This document shows, piece after piece, positions 20,673 to 30,092 of a stretch of 64,000 nucleotides of DNA. Position numbers and translations under genes: made by a program. Under the pieces are notes generated by a model. The model was not told the DNA's origin and made no database searches. It was given only the letters and a program-made list of their open reading frames with translations. The stretch covers positions 124,001-188,000 of the forward strand of contig NZ_MACH01000116.1 of assembly GCF_001884065.1 (NCBI RefSeq), in the 5' to 3' direction. The stretch is from Bacillus proteolyticus (lineage in GTDB: Bacteria; Bacillota; Bacilli; Bacillales; Bacillaceae_G). Numbering within the stretch: the first letter of the stretch is position 1; each line of letters begins with the position of its first letter.

Positions 20673-21616
20673 CAGTTTTCTCCTCTCAAATTCGAAATGG
20701 TATCTTTTAATGTCTCTTCGTCATATATCGCATATGCTTTCACAGAAGAGTCAATCGACTTCATAAGACCAGCAAGTACTTTTCCAGGGCCGATTTCAAT
20801 AAATGTATCTACCCCTTGATTCACCATATACTCAATGGATGGATACCATAATACAGGCGAATAGAGCTGTTCAATCAGCTTTTCTTTAATATCTGTACCA
20901 CGTGTAATAACGTCCGCTGTAACATTTGCAATAACAGGAATATTCGTGTCTTGAATTGTAATTTCATTTAAAACACTTTGGAATCTCTCAGCAGCTGGCT
21001 TCATAAGTGAGGAATGAAACGGTCCACTTACTTTAAGAGGAATTGCTCTTTTAGCACCATTTTCTTTCGCTCTTTGAGAAGCAAGTTCCACTCCTTGATT
21101 TGTTCCAGAAATAACAATTTGCTTCGTGCTATTCATATTAGCAATTTGCACCGCATGTCCTTCACTTGTTACTTCTTCTGTAACTTGTTTCAGCATTTCC
21201 GGATCAGCACCTAAAATAGCTGCCATTGCACCTTCCCCACCCGGAACGGCTTCTTCCATATATTCCCCGCGTTTCCTTACAGCATATACAGCATCTTCGA
21301 AAGTTAATGCATCCGCTGCCACAAGAGCGCTATATTCACCTAAACTATGTCCTGCTACGAAATCAGGTGTAATTTCGTACTCCTTCAAAGCTGTCAAAAT
21401 TGCATAACTCGTCGTTAATAATGCCGGCTGCGCATTTGTCGTTAATGTAAGCTTTTCCTGTGGCCCTTCAAAAATCACTTCTGAAAGTGAATCTTGCAGA
21501 ACTTCATCCGCTTTCGCAAACACTTTCGCAACCTCGTTATTATTCTCCGCTAACTGTCTACCCATTCCAACTGCCTGTGAACCTTGGCCCGGAAAAAGAA
21601 ATGCTAGTTTTCCCAT
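20672..21616 (-). CDS. fabD: Malonyl-CoA:ACP transacylase FabD
   Basis: A 314-residue malonyltransferase that loads malonyl groups on acyl carrier protein. [13 protein letters not shown] at 7-19 forms the oxyanion hole; the catalytic serine lies in [10 protein letters not shown] near residue 91; GPFHSSLM supplies the active-site histidine. It follows plsX by 14 bases and overlaps fabG. Confidence 0.97.
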   Translation of the reverse strand: MGKLAFLFPGQGSQAVGMGRQLAENNNEVAKVFAKADEVLQDSLSEVIFEGPQEKLTLTTNAQPALLTTSYAILTALKEYEITPDFVAGHSLGEYSALVAADALTFEDAVYAVRKRGEYMEEAVPGGEGAMAAILGADPEMLKQVTEEVTSEGHAVQIANMNSTKQIVISGTNQGVELASQRAKENGAKRAIPLKVSGPFHSSLMKPAAERFQSVLNEITIQDTNIPVIANVTADVITRGTDIKEKLIEQLYSPVLWYPSIEYMVNQGVDTFIEIGPGKVLAGLMKSIDSSVKAYAIYDEETLKDTISNLRGEN

Positions 21617-21630
21617 TTCAAATCCTCCTC

Positions 21631-22623
21631 TTATTGAAGCGGCTCTTTCTCCATTACACTTGAAATTGTAGGAATTACTTCTTTCGCTACCATTTCTCTT
21701 GTTTGACGAATCGCACTAAATATCGATTGGTCATTTGAAGAACCGTGAGCCTTAATGACAGGAGCTTTTAACCCAAATAATGCCGCTCCTCCATACTCCG
21801 AATAATCCATTTTATCTTTTAATACCATAAGTTTTGGTTTTAATACCGCTGCTGCTAATTTGCTCGTAAACGAACTCATTAATTGCTCTTTTAACATAGA
21901 GAATAATGCAAGCGCTGTTCCTTCTAATGATTTTAGAGCTACGTTACCTGTAAAACCGTCACATACAACAACATCTGCTACACCTTGCAATAAGTCTCTT
22001 GATTCAACGTTTCCAACAAAATTAATTGGTGCATCCTTGAGCATAGCAAAGACCTGTTTTGAAAGCTCGTTTCCTTTACCGTCCTCTGTTCCAACGTTTA
22101 AAAGTCCAACGCGAGGATTTTCAATTCCTCTTACCTTCTCTGCATAAACAGAGCCCATTACTGCATATTGATATAAATGAATTGGTTTTGCATCAACGTT
22201 TGCTCCAACATCTAACATCACAAAACCTTCTCCATCAACAGTTGGCATTGTAGGTGATAAAGCTGGTCGTTCAATTCCTTCCATACGACCAACAACAAAT
22301 AATCCTGCTGCCATTAAAGCTCCTGTACTTCCTGCTGATATACAAGCATCCGCTACGCCGTTCTTTACTTGCTCTGCTGCTAGTACCATTGAAGCTTGTT
22401 TTTTTCGACGAACCGCTCTTACTGGTTCATCTGTCGATTCAATTTTTTCGTCTGTATGAAGTATAGTAATTCGCTCTTCACTCGTTAAGTATTGACGAAT
22501 TCCCTCTTCTTTCCCTACTAACGTAATATGTAAATCTGAATATTCCTTAATAGCTTTCATTGCCCCTAACACTACAGCCTTTGGAGCATGATCGCCGCCC
22601 ATTGCATCTATTGCGATTTTCAT
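21631..22623 (-). CDS. plsX: Phosphate acyltransferase PlsX
   Basis: A 330-residue enzyme that converts acyl-ACP to acyl phosphate, the donor for PlsY in phospholipid synthesis. Starts [20 protein letters not shown], with [12 protein letters not shown] and [16 protein letters not shown]. Its ATG overlaps the fapR stop (ATGA), indicating coupling. It is under the FapR-controlled promoter. Confidence 0.97.
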   Translation of the reverse strand: MKIAIDAMGGDHAPKAVVLGAMKAIKEYSDLHITLVGKEEGIRQYLTSEERITILHTDEKIESTDEPVRAVRRKKQASMVLAAEQVKNGVADACISAGSTGALMAAGLFVVGRMEGIERPALSPTMPTVDGEGFVMLDVGANVDAKPIHLYQYAVMGSVYAEKVRGIENPRVGLLNVGTEDGKGNELSKQVFAMLKDAPINFVGNVESRDLLQGVADVVVCDGFTGNVALKSLEGTALALFSMLKEQLMSSFTSKLAAAVLKPKLMVLKDKMDYSEYGGAALFGLKAPVIKAHGSSNDQSIFSAIRQTREMVAKEVIPTISSVMEKEPLQ

Positions 22624-23213
22624 AAGTTGTTACCTTCCTCACTATAATTACTAGATCGATACATTTCAAAAGTGCCTGTAAAAACAAGTTCTTCTCCAAC
22701 AAAGCTACGCACTTTGACAACCGTCCGTCCTTTATCATTCTCTACATCTTCAACACGTGCTTTTGCAACAACACGCTCTCCTAATTTTACAGGACGAATG
22801 TATCGAATGGTAGACTTTGCAGTTAAAGCTAATTCTTCATCAATAACTGCAACAGCTAGTGAGTTTGCTTGTGCAAACAAATGATGCCCACGAGCAATCT
22901 GATTCCTTTTAAATACATGTTCTACCTTCACTTCAAAGATAGAAATCGCATGTCTATCTAATTCTATATCGATAATTTCTCCGACAACCTCTTCTAACGG
23001 TAAAGATTTCACATCTTCTTCATGTTGTTTTGTGGCCACATGCTTAATTCGTTCTCTTAATTCAGGAATAGATAATTCCATACGATCAAGGCGAACAGTT
23101 TGTATGCTCACTTGAAATTTTTCCGCTAAATCTTCATCCGTTATAAAAGGATTCGCTTCTATTGTTTGTTGTAATAATTCTTGTCTTTCTTTTTTACTTC
23201 TTCTTTTTTTCAT
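22620..23213 (-). CDS. fapR: Fatty acid and phospholipid biosynthesis repressor FapR
   Basis: A 197-residue repressor that leaves DNA when it binds malonyl-CoA. N-terminal helix-turn-helix ([20 protein letters not shown], ~24-43) and C-terminal hot-dog domain ([17 protein letters not shown]) for malonyl-CoA. I place the start at the ATG at 23213 behind GGTG; a longer frame to 23396 would cover the promoter and operator and overlap recG. It heads the fapR-plsX-fabD-fabG-acpP operon and carries its own operator. Confidence 0.97.
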   Translation of the reverse strand: MKKRRSKKERQELLQQTIEANPFITDEDLAEKFQVSIQTVRLDRMELSIPELRERIKHVATKQHEEDVKSLPLEEVVGEIIDIELDRHAISIFEVKVEHVFKRNQIARGHHLFAQANSLAVAVIDEELALTAKSTIRYIRPVKLGERVVAKARVEDVENDKGRTVVKVRSFVGEELVFTGTFEMYRSSNYSEEGNNL

Positions 23214-23231
23214 ACCGCACCATCCATTTTT

Positions 23232-23246
23232 ATGACTAGGTACTAA
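23232..23246 (-). promoter_or_regulatory. FapR operator
   Basis: TTAGTACCTAGTCAT on the minus strand matches the known FapR box (TTAGTACCTrrTCTTAAT-like) and overlaps the predicted transcription start of fapR. This implies negative autoregulation of the whole cluster, as described in B. subtilis. Confidence 0.85.
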
Positions 23247-23250
23247 CAGT

Positions 23251-23279
23251 AGTATATAATCATTAAAAGTAGAATGCAA
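23251..23279 (-). promoter_or_regulatory. Sigma-A promoter of the fapR operon
   Basis: On the minus strand TTGCAT (23274-23279) and TATACT (23251-23256) are 17 bases apart. The FapR box starts 5 bases after the -10 hexamer. Confidence 0.8.
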
Positions 23280-23301
23280 CAAAAACTTTTGCAGACCACT
23301 C

Positions 23302-25350
23302 TTAGTCGAGCTTCTCTCCCTGGAACACACCTGTTCCATCAAGATAAGTACGCAACGAAGCATACTGATCATTATGCCAAAACGCTTCTGAATCAACTAG
23401 TATCGCCGCATCTTGTCTCGCTGTTTCTAACGCTCGATAATCATGTACCATATCAGCAACCTTAAACTCTGGTAGACCACTTTGCTTACTTCCAAAGAAA
23501 TCTCCAGGACCTCGTAACTCTAAATCTTTTTCTGACAATACAAATCCATCATTTGTTTCAGTCATAATGCGCATTCTTTCTTTTCCCGTTTCCGATTTCG
23601 GGTCCGCAATTAATAAACAATACGATTGTTCATTACCACGCCCAACGCGCCCCCTGAGCTGATGAAGCTGCGATAAACCGAAACGCTCCGCGTCATAAAT
23701 AACCATAACAGTCGCATTCGGTACATTCACACCTACTTCAACAACTGTTGTCGATACAAGAATTTGCACTTTATTTTCACTAAACTGTCCCATTATCTCT
23801 TCTTTTTCTTGAGATGATAGTCTCCCATGCATTAATCCAACTTGGCATTTCCCTTGATAATGGTGAGTCAGCATACTATGTAAGTCGATAGCATTTTGTA
23901 CGTCAAGTTTCTCAGACTCTTCAATTAGAGGACAAATAACATATGCCTGTCTTCCTTTTTTTATCTCTTTCTCCACAAAACCGAGAACGCGATCTAACAT
24001 ATCATGTTTTGCCCAATACGTTTCGATCACCTTTCTACCAGCCGGCATTTCATCGATAATAGAAACGTCCATCTCTCCAAATGCAGTGATAGCTAACGTA
24101 CGAGGGATTGGGGTTGCCGTCATAAACAACACATCTGGACTTTCACCTTTCTCACGTAAAACCCGGCGCTGCGCTACACCAAATCGATGCTGTTCATCAG
24201 TAATAACAAGACCTAATCTATGAAATATAACTTCATCTTGAATTAAAGCGTGCGTCCCAACAAGGATATCTACTTCCCCTTGCTCTAATCTCGCCAAAAT
24301 TTCTCGTCGTCTCGCACCTTTAACAGAACTCGTTAGCAGTTCAACCTTCATACCGAAATGTGAAAACGTCTCAGCGAGCGACTGATAATGTTGTTCAGCT
24401 AAAATTTCCGTAGGAACCATCATAGCACCTTGATAATGAGCTAATTTTGCTCCATAAAGGGCAATCGCAGCAACAACTGTTTTTCCAGATCCTACATCCC
24501 CTTGCAATAATCGATTCATGCGATAGGGAGATGTCATATCTTTCATTATTTCATCTACAACCCGGCTTTGTGCGCCAGTTAACGGAAACGGAAGTGCATC
24601 AGTAAACTCTTGCAATTCTACTGACGAAATTTCTTTTTTCGTGCCCTTTGAATTTTCCCTTTCCATTTTCCGCAATGTTTGCATTTTCAACTGGAACAAG
24701 AAAAACTCCTCATATACAAAACGGCGCCGCGCTTGCTTTAAGTCTTCCTGTCCCACTGGAAAATGTAACGCCCTGAGCGCTTCATAACGTGGTAATAATT
24801 TATACCTACTTAACAAACCGTCAGGTAACACTTCAATTATAGAGTCTCCATATTCCTTTAAAGCCTGGGCAATAAAACGGCGCATCTGCTTTACTGTCAA
24901 TTTCCCTTTCACTGAATATACTGGCTCTACTTCTTGTTGACGCACAACCGGTCCAAAATGAAGTTCTGATACAGCGATCGTTTGGCGATGCTGATCCCAT
25001 TTACCAGTAATCGTTACCGTTTCATCGAGCTTTAACTTTTGTTTATAATATGGTCTATTAAAACATACGGCTGTAATTAAATAACGCCCAACAAGAACAC
25101 GAACTGTAAGACGCGACTTTTTCTTTCCATAATATTGAAGTAAAGGAGCACTATGAACTTTTCCTTCAACCGTCACACGCTCATCATGCTTTACTTCAGC
25201 AAGATCTTTCATCGCATAGTCTTCATAACGGTACGGAAAATGTTCTAATAGATGAGAAACTGTATAAATTCCCATCTCGTGTAATAACTCAGATGTTTCT
25301 CCTCCGATTCCCTTTACATCCGTAACAGGAACTTGTACAACTTCATTCAA
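23302..25350 (-). CDS. recG: ATP-dependent DNA helicase RecG
   Basis: A 682-residue helicase that regresses stalled forks and processes Holliday junctions. N-terminal wedge/OB domain (about 60-160), then helicase motifs: [14 protein letters not shown] (I), ITDEQHRFG (II, DEQH), [11 protein letters not shown] (III), and [16 protein letters not shown] with QLRGRVGRG (V, VI). I prefer the TTG at 25350, 10 bases after GGAG; a GTG at 25359 would sit directly against that site. It stands upstream of fapR, as in B. subtilis. Confidence 0.95.
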   Translation of the reverse strand: MNEVVQVPVTDVKGIGGETSELLHEMGIYTVSHLLEHFPYRYEDYAMKDLAEVKHDERVTVEGKVHSAPLLQYYGKKKSRLTVRVLVGRYLITAVCFNRPYYKQKLKLDETVTITGKWDQHRQTIAVSELHFGPVVRQQEVEPVYSVKGKLTVKQMRRFIAQALKEYGDSIIEVLPDGLLSRYKLLPRYEALRALHFPVGQEDLKQARRRFVYEEFFLFQLKMQTLRKMERENSKGTKKEISSVELQEFTDALPFPLTGAQSRVVDEIMKDMTSPYRMNRLLQGDVGSGKTVVAAIALYGAKLAHYQGAMMVPTEILAEQHYQSLAETFSHFGMKVELLTSSVKGARRREILARLEQGEVDILVGTHALIQDEVIFHRLGLVITDEQHRFGVAQRRVLREKGESPDVLFMTATPIPRTLAITAFGEMDVSIIDEMPAGRKVIETYWAKHDMLDRVLGFVEKEIKKGRQAYVICPLIEESEKLDVQNAIDLHSMLTHHYQGKCQVGLMHGRLSSQEKEEIMGQFSENKVQILVSTTVVEVGVNVPNATVMVIYDAERFGLSQLHQLRGRVGRGNEQSYCLLIADPKSETGKERMRIMTETNDGFVLSEKDLELRGPGDFFGSKQSGLPEFKVADMVHDYRALETARQDAAILVDSEAFWHNDQYASLRTYLDGTGVFQGEKLD

Positions 25351-25490
25351 GATTCTCACGCTCCGTCACATTATTTTCTTCGATTCATTCTATTGATTCT
25401 CTATTAACATCATCGACATCTATAATCGCTCTCTTTCACCCTATATATTCTATCATAGGCATTCTAAGAGAAACTACTCTAATCCCTCTA

Positions 25491-25652
25491 TATAAAGTGA
25501 AACTATAATCAGTGGGGGTTTTGTTCATCCCCCACTAATTATTAGCCCTCACCGATCGGGCTTTTACAGGCAGTTAATCTCCCCCCTAACTTCTTTGCTC
25601 CAGCCGAATTTAGGGGTGGAAATTTTACTACCCACAAATAGCGGGACAAAAC
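25491..25652. repeat. bcr-type interspersed repeat, copy A
   Basis: About 162 bp in the 467-base gap between recG and fakA. It begins TATAAAGTGAAAC and ends TAGCGGGACAAAAC. It contains a hairpin (AATCAGTGGGGG with CCCCCACTAATT) and GCCC/GGGC stems, and is clearly homologous to the copy at 31.2 kb. The form fits B. cereus-group bcr elements; I cannot confirm the numbered family. Apart from this repeat and the terminator at 25671-25708 I see nothing in the gap. Confidence 0.75.
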
Positions 25653-25670
25653 AAAGATATACAACACGTA

Positions 25671-25708
25671 AGAAAAGAGCCTCACTATTAGCAGCAAGGC
25701 TCTTTTCT
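25671..25708. terminator. Symmetrical terminator between recG and fakA
   Basis: AGAAAAGAGCC and GGCTCTTTTCT form a perfect 11-bp stem with a 16-base loop. It lies 110 bases after the fakA stop and is the likely end of the asp23-fakA transcript on the minus strand. Confidence 0.7.
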
Positions 25709-25817
25709 ATCATCAATATGCTAGCCCTTTGAATAAAAACTAGTAATAAATTTCATATCACTACTTTTCATCCATTAGCAAGTAAGTAATCCATTTATTT
25801 TTAAAACGAATCTTTTC

Positions 25818-27494
25818 TTATTCTACAGAGAAGATGAAAGAGTACACCGGTTGGTTCCCTGCATGTACTTCTACTTCTGCATCTTCAAAGTTCTCTTCAA
25901 CAAACGCAACTAATTCAGCCACTTCTTCGTCTGTTGCATCTTCACCTTGTAGAATCGTTACGATTTCAGAATCCTCATCAATTAGTGCTTCTAGTAATTG
26001 CTTCGCAGCTCCTACTTTTTCAGCGTTTGTTGATACGATTTTTCCATCTGCAATACACATGAAATCATCTTTTTGAATTGCCACACCGTCAATTTCCGTA
26101 TCACGAACAGCATACGTAATTTGACCTGTTTTCACATGAGATAAAGCTTCGTTCATGTTTTCTTTATTCTCTTCTAACGTTCCAACTGGATTAAATGCTA
26201 ACATTGCAGCCATACCTTGAGGAACTGTTTTCGAACGAACAACAATAACTTCTTGATCTACTACTGAAGCTGCTTGTTCTGCTGCCATTACGATATTTCC
26301 GTTATTCGGTAAAATAATGATCTTTTCAGCATTCGCCTCTTCAATCGCCTTCACGATATCCTCCGTACTCGGATTCATCGTTTGGCCACCTTCGATAACT
26401 TTCGTTGCGCCAATGCTCTCAAATAAAGTTTTAATACCAGATCCCATAGCTACAGTCACAATACCATACGGTTGTTTCTCTTTTGGTTGATTCGTTTGTT
26501 CAGGCACCATAGTAGGTTCATCTAATAAAGCCGTATGCTGTTCACGCATATTTTCTACTTTAATCTTAATTAGACTACCGTAGCGCTGTCCATAGTTCAT
26601 AGGATCTCCAGGGTGTTCCGCATGAATATGAACCTTAACAACCTCATCATCTGATACAACAAGTAGCGAATCTCCGTACACACTAATATCTTCACGGAAT
26701 TTTTGTTCAGAGAAATTATGTTCCTTCATTTTTTCAGGCTCTAATTTCACCATGAATTCCGTACAATATCCATACTTAATATCTTCTGTACTCAATTGGC
26801 TTTGTACACTACGGTGATGTTCTGCGCGTACCATGTCATTCATAGATGGTTGCGTCTGCACATTAGAAGAAATCGTTTCTCCTTTTAAGTCAGCTAAAAA
26901 TCCTTCATATACAACGACAAGACCTTTACCACCGCTATCTACAACGCCAACTTGTTTTAATACAGGTAATAAATCTGGCGTACGATTTAACGATGCATTC
27001 GCTTCTTTTACAACGTCTTCCATAAACAAAACAAAGTCGCGCTGTTTTTTCGCAACTGTCACTGCATATTTACCCGTTTCTCTTGCAACCGTTAAAATCG
27101 TTCCTTCAATTGGTTTCATAACCGCTTTATAAGCTGCCTCTACTCCAGCTTCTAAAGCTGCAGCAAAATCAACTGTTGTTAATTCTTCTTTTTGTTCAAT
27201 GGATTTAGAAAAACCACGGAATAACTGAGATAAAATAACCCCAGAGTTACCACGAGCTCCCATTAATAATCCTTTGGCTAAACTTACGCCGACTTTACCA
27301 GCATGCAGTGAAGGATTTTCTTTCACTTCACGTGCGCCTGAAGTCATTGATAAGTTCATGTTTGTACCGGTATCGCCATCTGGAACTGGAAATACGTTTA
27401 ATGCATCAACAAGCTGAACATTATTTGTTAAATTATTTGCTCCTTGAATGATCATTTGTGATAAACGTTTTCCATCAATTTTTTGAATTGACAC
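25818..27494 (-). CDS. fakA: Fatty acid kinase catalytic subunit FakA (YloV, DhaL domain)
   Basis: A 558-residue protein whose N-terminal DhaL domain (LNVFPVPDGDTGTNMNLSM, residues 29-47; GARGNSGVILSQLFRG) binds ATP and phosphorylates fatty acids held by a FakB/DegV protein, allowing use of exogenous fatty acids. The central region and C-terminal domain (ILPNNGNIVMAAEQAA) are typical of YloV. Start ATG at 27494, 22 bases after the Asp23-family gene. In B. subtilis sdaAB-sdaAA follow yloV; here a repeat stands in that place. Confidence 0.95.
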   Translation of the reverse strand: MSIQKIDGKRLSQMIIQGANNLTNNVQLVDALNVFPVPDGDTGTNMNLSMTSGAREVKENPSLHAGKVGVSLAKGLLMGARGNSGVILSQLFRGFSKSIEQKEELTTVDFAAALEAGVEAAYKAVMKPIEGTILTVARETGKYAVTVAKKQRDFVLFMEDVVKEANASLNRTPDLLPVLKQVGVVDSGGKGLVVVYEGFLADLKGETISSNVQTQPSMNDMVRAEHHRSVQSQLSTEDIKYGYCTEFMVKLEPEKMKEHNFSEQKFREDISVYGDSLLVVSDDEVVKVHIHAEHPGDPMNYGQRYGSLIKIKVENMREQHTALLDEPTMVPEQTNQPKEKQPYGIVTVAMGSGIKTLFESIGATKVIEGGQTMNPSTEDIVKAIEEANAEKIIILPNNGNIVMAAEQAASVVDQEVIVVRSKTVPQGMAAMLAFNPVGTLEENKENMNEALSHVKTGQITYAVRDTEIDGVAIQKDDFMCIADGKIVSTNAEKVGAAKQLLEALIDEDSEIVTILQGEDATDEEVAELVAFVEENFEDAEVEVHAGNQPVYSFIFSVE

Positions 27495-27516
27495 AGATTT
27501 TCCTCCTTAATGCACA

Positions 27517-27879
27517 TTACAAGTTTATTACTTTAACTCCTTGTACGTAGATGTTTACAGAATCTACTGCTAGTCCTACAGTTTGATCTAATGTATATTT
27601 CACTTTAGTCTGCACGTTATGTGCTACTTCTGAAATTTTCGTACCATAGCTCACAATAATATACATATCAATATGTACTTCATCTTCATCTTTACGAACA
27701 ATAACACCTCTAGTGAAATTTTCTTTTCGTAAAATGTCTGTTAATCCATCTTTTAACTGATTTTTTGATGCCATACCTACGATACCGTAGCAATCTACTG
27801 CGGCACCTCCAGCAATCGTTGCAATTACATCTGTACTAATATCAATTTGACCGTACTTCGTTTTAATTTCAATTGACAT
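27517..27879 (-). CDS. yloU: Asp23/Gls24-family envelope stress protein (YloU)
   Basis: A 120-residue Asp23/Gls24 protein. The family (Asp23 of Staphylococcus) lies at the membrane and is linked to cell-envelope homeostasis. It shows the YGIVGMASK and FTRGVIVRKDEDEVHIDMYIIVSYG segments. No signal or membrane segment. Coupled to fakA in an operon, as in many Bacillota. The 376-base region upstream contains tandem dyad repeats and the divergent rpmB promoter. Confidence 0.93.
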   Translation of the reverse strand: MSIEIKTKYGQIDISTDVIATIAGGAAVDCYGIVGMASKNQLKDGLTDILRKENFTRGVIVRKDEDEVHIDMYIIVSYGTKISEVAHNVQTKVKYTLDQTVGLAVDSVNIYVQGVKVINL

Positions 27880-28061
27880 CTCGTTTCCCCCTTCATAAAT
27901 GGTGAAAGTGAGCTAGACTACTTTAGTTACTATCATATAATCTTTTTAAAGAAAATTCCATCGTTCTTTCTTTTCACTCTCATATTTTATGTTTTATACT
28001 ACACTTTTCTATGATGAGCAAAATAGTCCATTGTTATTATACAACATGTACCACTATAATA

Positions 28062-28132
28062 TGTCAAGCAATTTTTCTTGATTTCAGCTTTTCTTCATTG
28101 ATATATGGTGTCAAGTAATTTTTCTTGATTTC
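28062..28132. repeat. Two 24-bp direct repeats, each with an internal dyad
   Basis: TGTCAAGCAATTTTTCTTGA begins the copy at 28062-28085 and TGTCAAGTAATTTTTCTTGA the copy at 28109-28132; both continue with TTTC, differ at one base and start 47 bp apart. Each holds TCAAG-N8-CTTGA, a dyad with 7 of 9 possible pairs. They lie in the 376-base gap between divergent yloU and rpmB, just ahead of the rpmB promoter, and look like operators. The remainder of the gap shows only AT-rich sequence. Confidence 0.6.
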
Positions 28133-28146
28133 TTTTTTCTACGGTG

Positions 28147-28175
28147 TTGCATTCTCTTTTTAGTTGTGTTAAATT
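28147..28175 (+). promoter_or_regulatory. Candidate sigma-A promoter of rpmB
   Basis: TTGCAT (28147-28152) and TAAATT (28170-28175) are 17 bases apart, 80 bases upstream of rpmB. TATAGT follows and could be an alternative -10. Confidence 0.5.
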
Positions 28176-28255
28176 ATAGTAGTGTTTTTAGCATCGCAAA
28201 AAAGACTAACATTGAAAAATTACGTATGGTAAGGTATCAAGGGAGGGAAATATAA

Positions 28256-28444
28256 ATGGCTCGTGTTTGTGCTATCACTGGAAGAAAAGCTCGTTCTGGT
28301 AACTCTCGTTCTCACGCAATGAACGCTACAAAACGTAAATGGGGCGCTAACCTTCAAAAAGTTCGCGTACGCATCGACGGAAAAGTTCAACGTGTTTACG
28401 TTTCTGCTAGAGCATTAAAATCTGGCAAAATCGAACGTGTTTAA
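28256..28444 (+). CDS. rpmB: 50S ribosomal protein L28
   Basis: The 62-residue L28 ([39 protein letters not shown]). Only one zinc-type cysteine is left (CAITG), so it is the zinc-independent form. Start behind AGGGAGG. It is the only plus-strand gene in the first 46 kb and is convergent with spoVM. Confidence 0.98.
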
Positions 28445-28449
28445 TAATA

Positions 28450-28477
28450 AAAAAAAGAGCCGCTAGGCTCTTTTTTT
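28450..28477 (+). terminator. Terminator of rpmB
   Basis: AAAAAAAGAGCC and GGCTCTTTTTTT form a 12-bp stem with a 4-base loop and a U run, directly after the rpmB stop. Confidence 0.92.
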
Positions 28478-28490
28478 ATTATACCAATGG

Positions 28491-28518
28491 AAAAAGCACC
28501 GGTAATAGGTGCTTTTTT
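28491..28518 (-). terminator. Terminator of spoVM
   Basis: AAAAAGCACC and GGTGCTTTTT form a 10-bp stem with a 7-base loop; the stem meets the spoVM stop codon. U run on the minus strand. With the preceding hairpin it gives back-to-back terminators for convergent genes. Confidence 0.85.
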
Positions 28519-28598
28519 TAGTCTTTTTTGAAGGTATTTAACATCGCACGTACAATTCCACCAAGAAATTTAGGTAACTTAATTGTATAAAATCTCAT
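28518..28598 (-). CDS. spoVM: Stage V sporulation protein M
   Basis: A 26-codon gene encoding MRFYTIKLPKFLGGIVRAML followed by NTFKKD, nearly identical to B. subtilis SpoVM. This amphipathic helix recognises the convex forespore membrane, anchors SpoIVA and so starts spore coat assembly. Pro9 (in KLPKF), needed for curvature sensing, is present. AGGAGG precedes the ATG at 28598 and a sigma-E-like promoter lies upstream. Its place beside rpmB and thiN is the same as in B. subtilis. Confidence 0.97.
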   Translation of the reverse strand: MRFYTIKLPKFLGGIVRAMLNTFKKD

Positions 28599-28633
28599 GG
28601 TTTCCCTCCTAATCCCCATTACTCCACTTGTTT

Positions 28634-28663
28634 ACTATATGATGCAAGGAGCAAAATTGTTTC
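28634..28663 (-). promoter_or_regulatory. Candidate sigma-E promoter of spoVM
   Basis: On the minus strand CATATAGT (28634-28641) resembles the sigma-E -10 (CATACAnT). A poor -35, GAAACAA (28657-28663), lies 15 bases upstream. spoVM is known to be transcribed by sigma-E in B. subtilis, which supports the call. Confidence 0.45.
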
Positions 28664-28664
28664 T

Positions 28665-29306
28665 TCAATCAGTGCTTCTTATCATCATTAATATGCCCGA
28701 AGTAAATGAAAAAGTACCTTTTTCCACAATGAGTTCATTACTAATACAAAGTGTCGATCCCCACTCTATTGTTTTGTTAGTAAGAGAGTACTTAAATCCA
28801 CGTAATGTAATACCTTTAACTGTTTCAGTAACCGGTACAAAAGATACATAAGGAAAATTTTCATTTTCTTCAATTATATGTGTACCAACTTTTTTTACTG
28901 TTATTTCATTTTTATTGTCTACAATACACATTTCTATCTCTGCCGCTAAACCTTTTAAAAGCATTTGTATATTTGCCAAACCATGATCAAGTCTTCCACC
29001 AGTCGCGCCAAAAATACGAATTAATTTCGGTTTTTGTTCTAAAGCCCAGCTAATTGCAATTTCTAAATCTGTTTGATCTTTTTCTCGCGGAACAATATGT
29101 AACTCATTTGTTTGCTGCCTCATCCATGCTAGCTCATCCTCAGTAACTGAATCGTAATCCCCAAACGCAACGGCCGGAGTGATTCCACTTTTTAACAAAC
29201 GGTACACTCCCCTATCAACCGCCGCCCACACTACTTCTTCATTTTCATATCGAGAAAAATCTGCGCAGTATTCTACAGGTCCTCCTGCCAAAATATGAAC
29301 AATCAT
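28665..29306 (-). CDS. thiN: Thiamine pyrophosphokinase
   Basis: A 213-residue enzyme that makes thiamine diphosphate from thiamine and ATP. It shows AFGDYDSVT, EKDQTDLEIAISWAL and FGATGGRLDHGLANIQML, the family motifs. I use the ATG at 29306 (MIVHILAGG) behind AGAAGGGGA; upstream codons overlap a terminator. It follows rsgA-rpe, the B. subtilis order. Confidence 0.95.
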   Translation of the reverse strand: MIVHILAGGPVEYCADFSRYENEEVVWAAVDRGVYRLLKSGITPAVAFGDYDSVTEDELAWMRQQTNELHIVPREKDQTDLEIAISWALEQKPKLIRIFGATGGRLDHGLANIQMLLKGLAAEIEMCIVDNKNEITVKKVGTHIIEENENFPYVSFVPVTETVKGITLRGFKYSLTNKTIEWGSTLCISNELIVEKGTFSFTSGILMMIRSTD

Positions 29307-29326
29307 TTTTTCTTCCCCTTCTATTG

Positions 29327-29361
29327 TAAAAAGGCAATCTGCCATTCGGTAGATTGCCTTT
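29327..29361 (-). terminator. Terminator between rpe and thiN
   Basis: AAAGGCAATCT and AGATTGCCTTT form a perfect 11-bp stem with a 10-base loop, followed on the minus strand by TTTTT in total. It closes the rsgA-rpe unit. Confidence 0.85.
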
Positions 29362-29445
29362 CTCCTTATTTTTCGCTCTATCCTGTATAAAATAGTGAAG
29401 TCTTAATTGACTAGATGCTTCACTAGAATAAAGGCCATTCATTCT

Positions 29446-30090
29446 TTATCCACGAATTATACGAATTGCTTCACCGCGGTCTTTTTGATTGTATACTGCT
29501 GATCCTGCTACAAGAACATTCGCTCCTGCTTCAACACAAAGTCTTGCCGTTTCAGCGTTTACACCACCATCAACTTCAATTTCTACTTCTAGATTTCGCT
29601 CTTTAACCATTTCTGCAACTTCTTTAATCTTCGGTAATACAGAATGAATAAACTTCTGTCCACCAAATCCAGGATTTACTGTCATTAGTAATACCATATC
29701 TATATCTTCTAATACATGTTCAATTACCGATACTGGCGTATGCGGATTTAATACAACCCCTGCTTTAATGCCATGAGATTTAATTAACTGAATTGTACGA
29801 TGTAGATGAGGACACGCCTCTACATGAACAGTAATAATATCTGCACCCGCTTTTGCGAAAGTCGGGATATAGTTATCAGGATTTTCAATCATCAAATGTA
29901 CATCTAATGGTAATGATGTAATCGGACGGATAGCTTCTACAATTAATGGTCCAATCGTAATATTTGGTACGAAATGTCCATCCATTACATCGACGTGAAT
30001 ATAATCAGCTCCGCCTTTTTCTACATCTTTAATTTCTTCCCCTAATTTTGAAAAATCTGCTGATAAAATCGATGGTGCAATTTTAATCAT
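29446..30090 (-). CDS. rpe: Ribulose-phosphate 3-epimerase
   Basis: A 214-residue TIM-barrel epimerase of the pentose phosphate pathway. [17 protein letters not shown] at the start, [28 protein letters not shown] and [10 protein letters not shown] hold the metal ligands and catalytic aspartates. It begins 2 bases after the rsgA stop. Confidence 0.97.
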   Translation of the reverse strand: MIKIAPSILSADFSKLGEEIKDVEKGGADYIHVDVMDGHFVPNITIGPLIVEAIRPITSLPLDVHLMIENPDNYIPTFAKAGADIITVHVEACPHLHRTIQLIKSHGIKAGVVLNPHTPVSVIEHVLEDIDMVLLMTVNPGFGGQKFIHSVLPKIKEVAEMVKERNLEVEIEVDGGVNAETARLCVEAGANVLVAGSAVYNQKDRGEAIRIIRG

Positions 30091-30092
30091 GA

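Noticed and set aside
23214-23396. N-terminal extension of fapR
   Set aside because: The extension overlaps recG and covers the FapR operator and a sigma-A promoter; known FapR starts at [10 protein letters not shown].
25491-25652. Riboswitch upstream of recG or downstream of fakA
   Set aside because: The element is oriented opposite to both flanking genes and recurs at other loci, so it is a dispersed repeat.
28062-28132. CRISPR array
   Set aside because: Only two copies of a 24-bp repeat, no further units and no cas genes.
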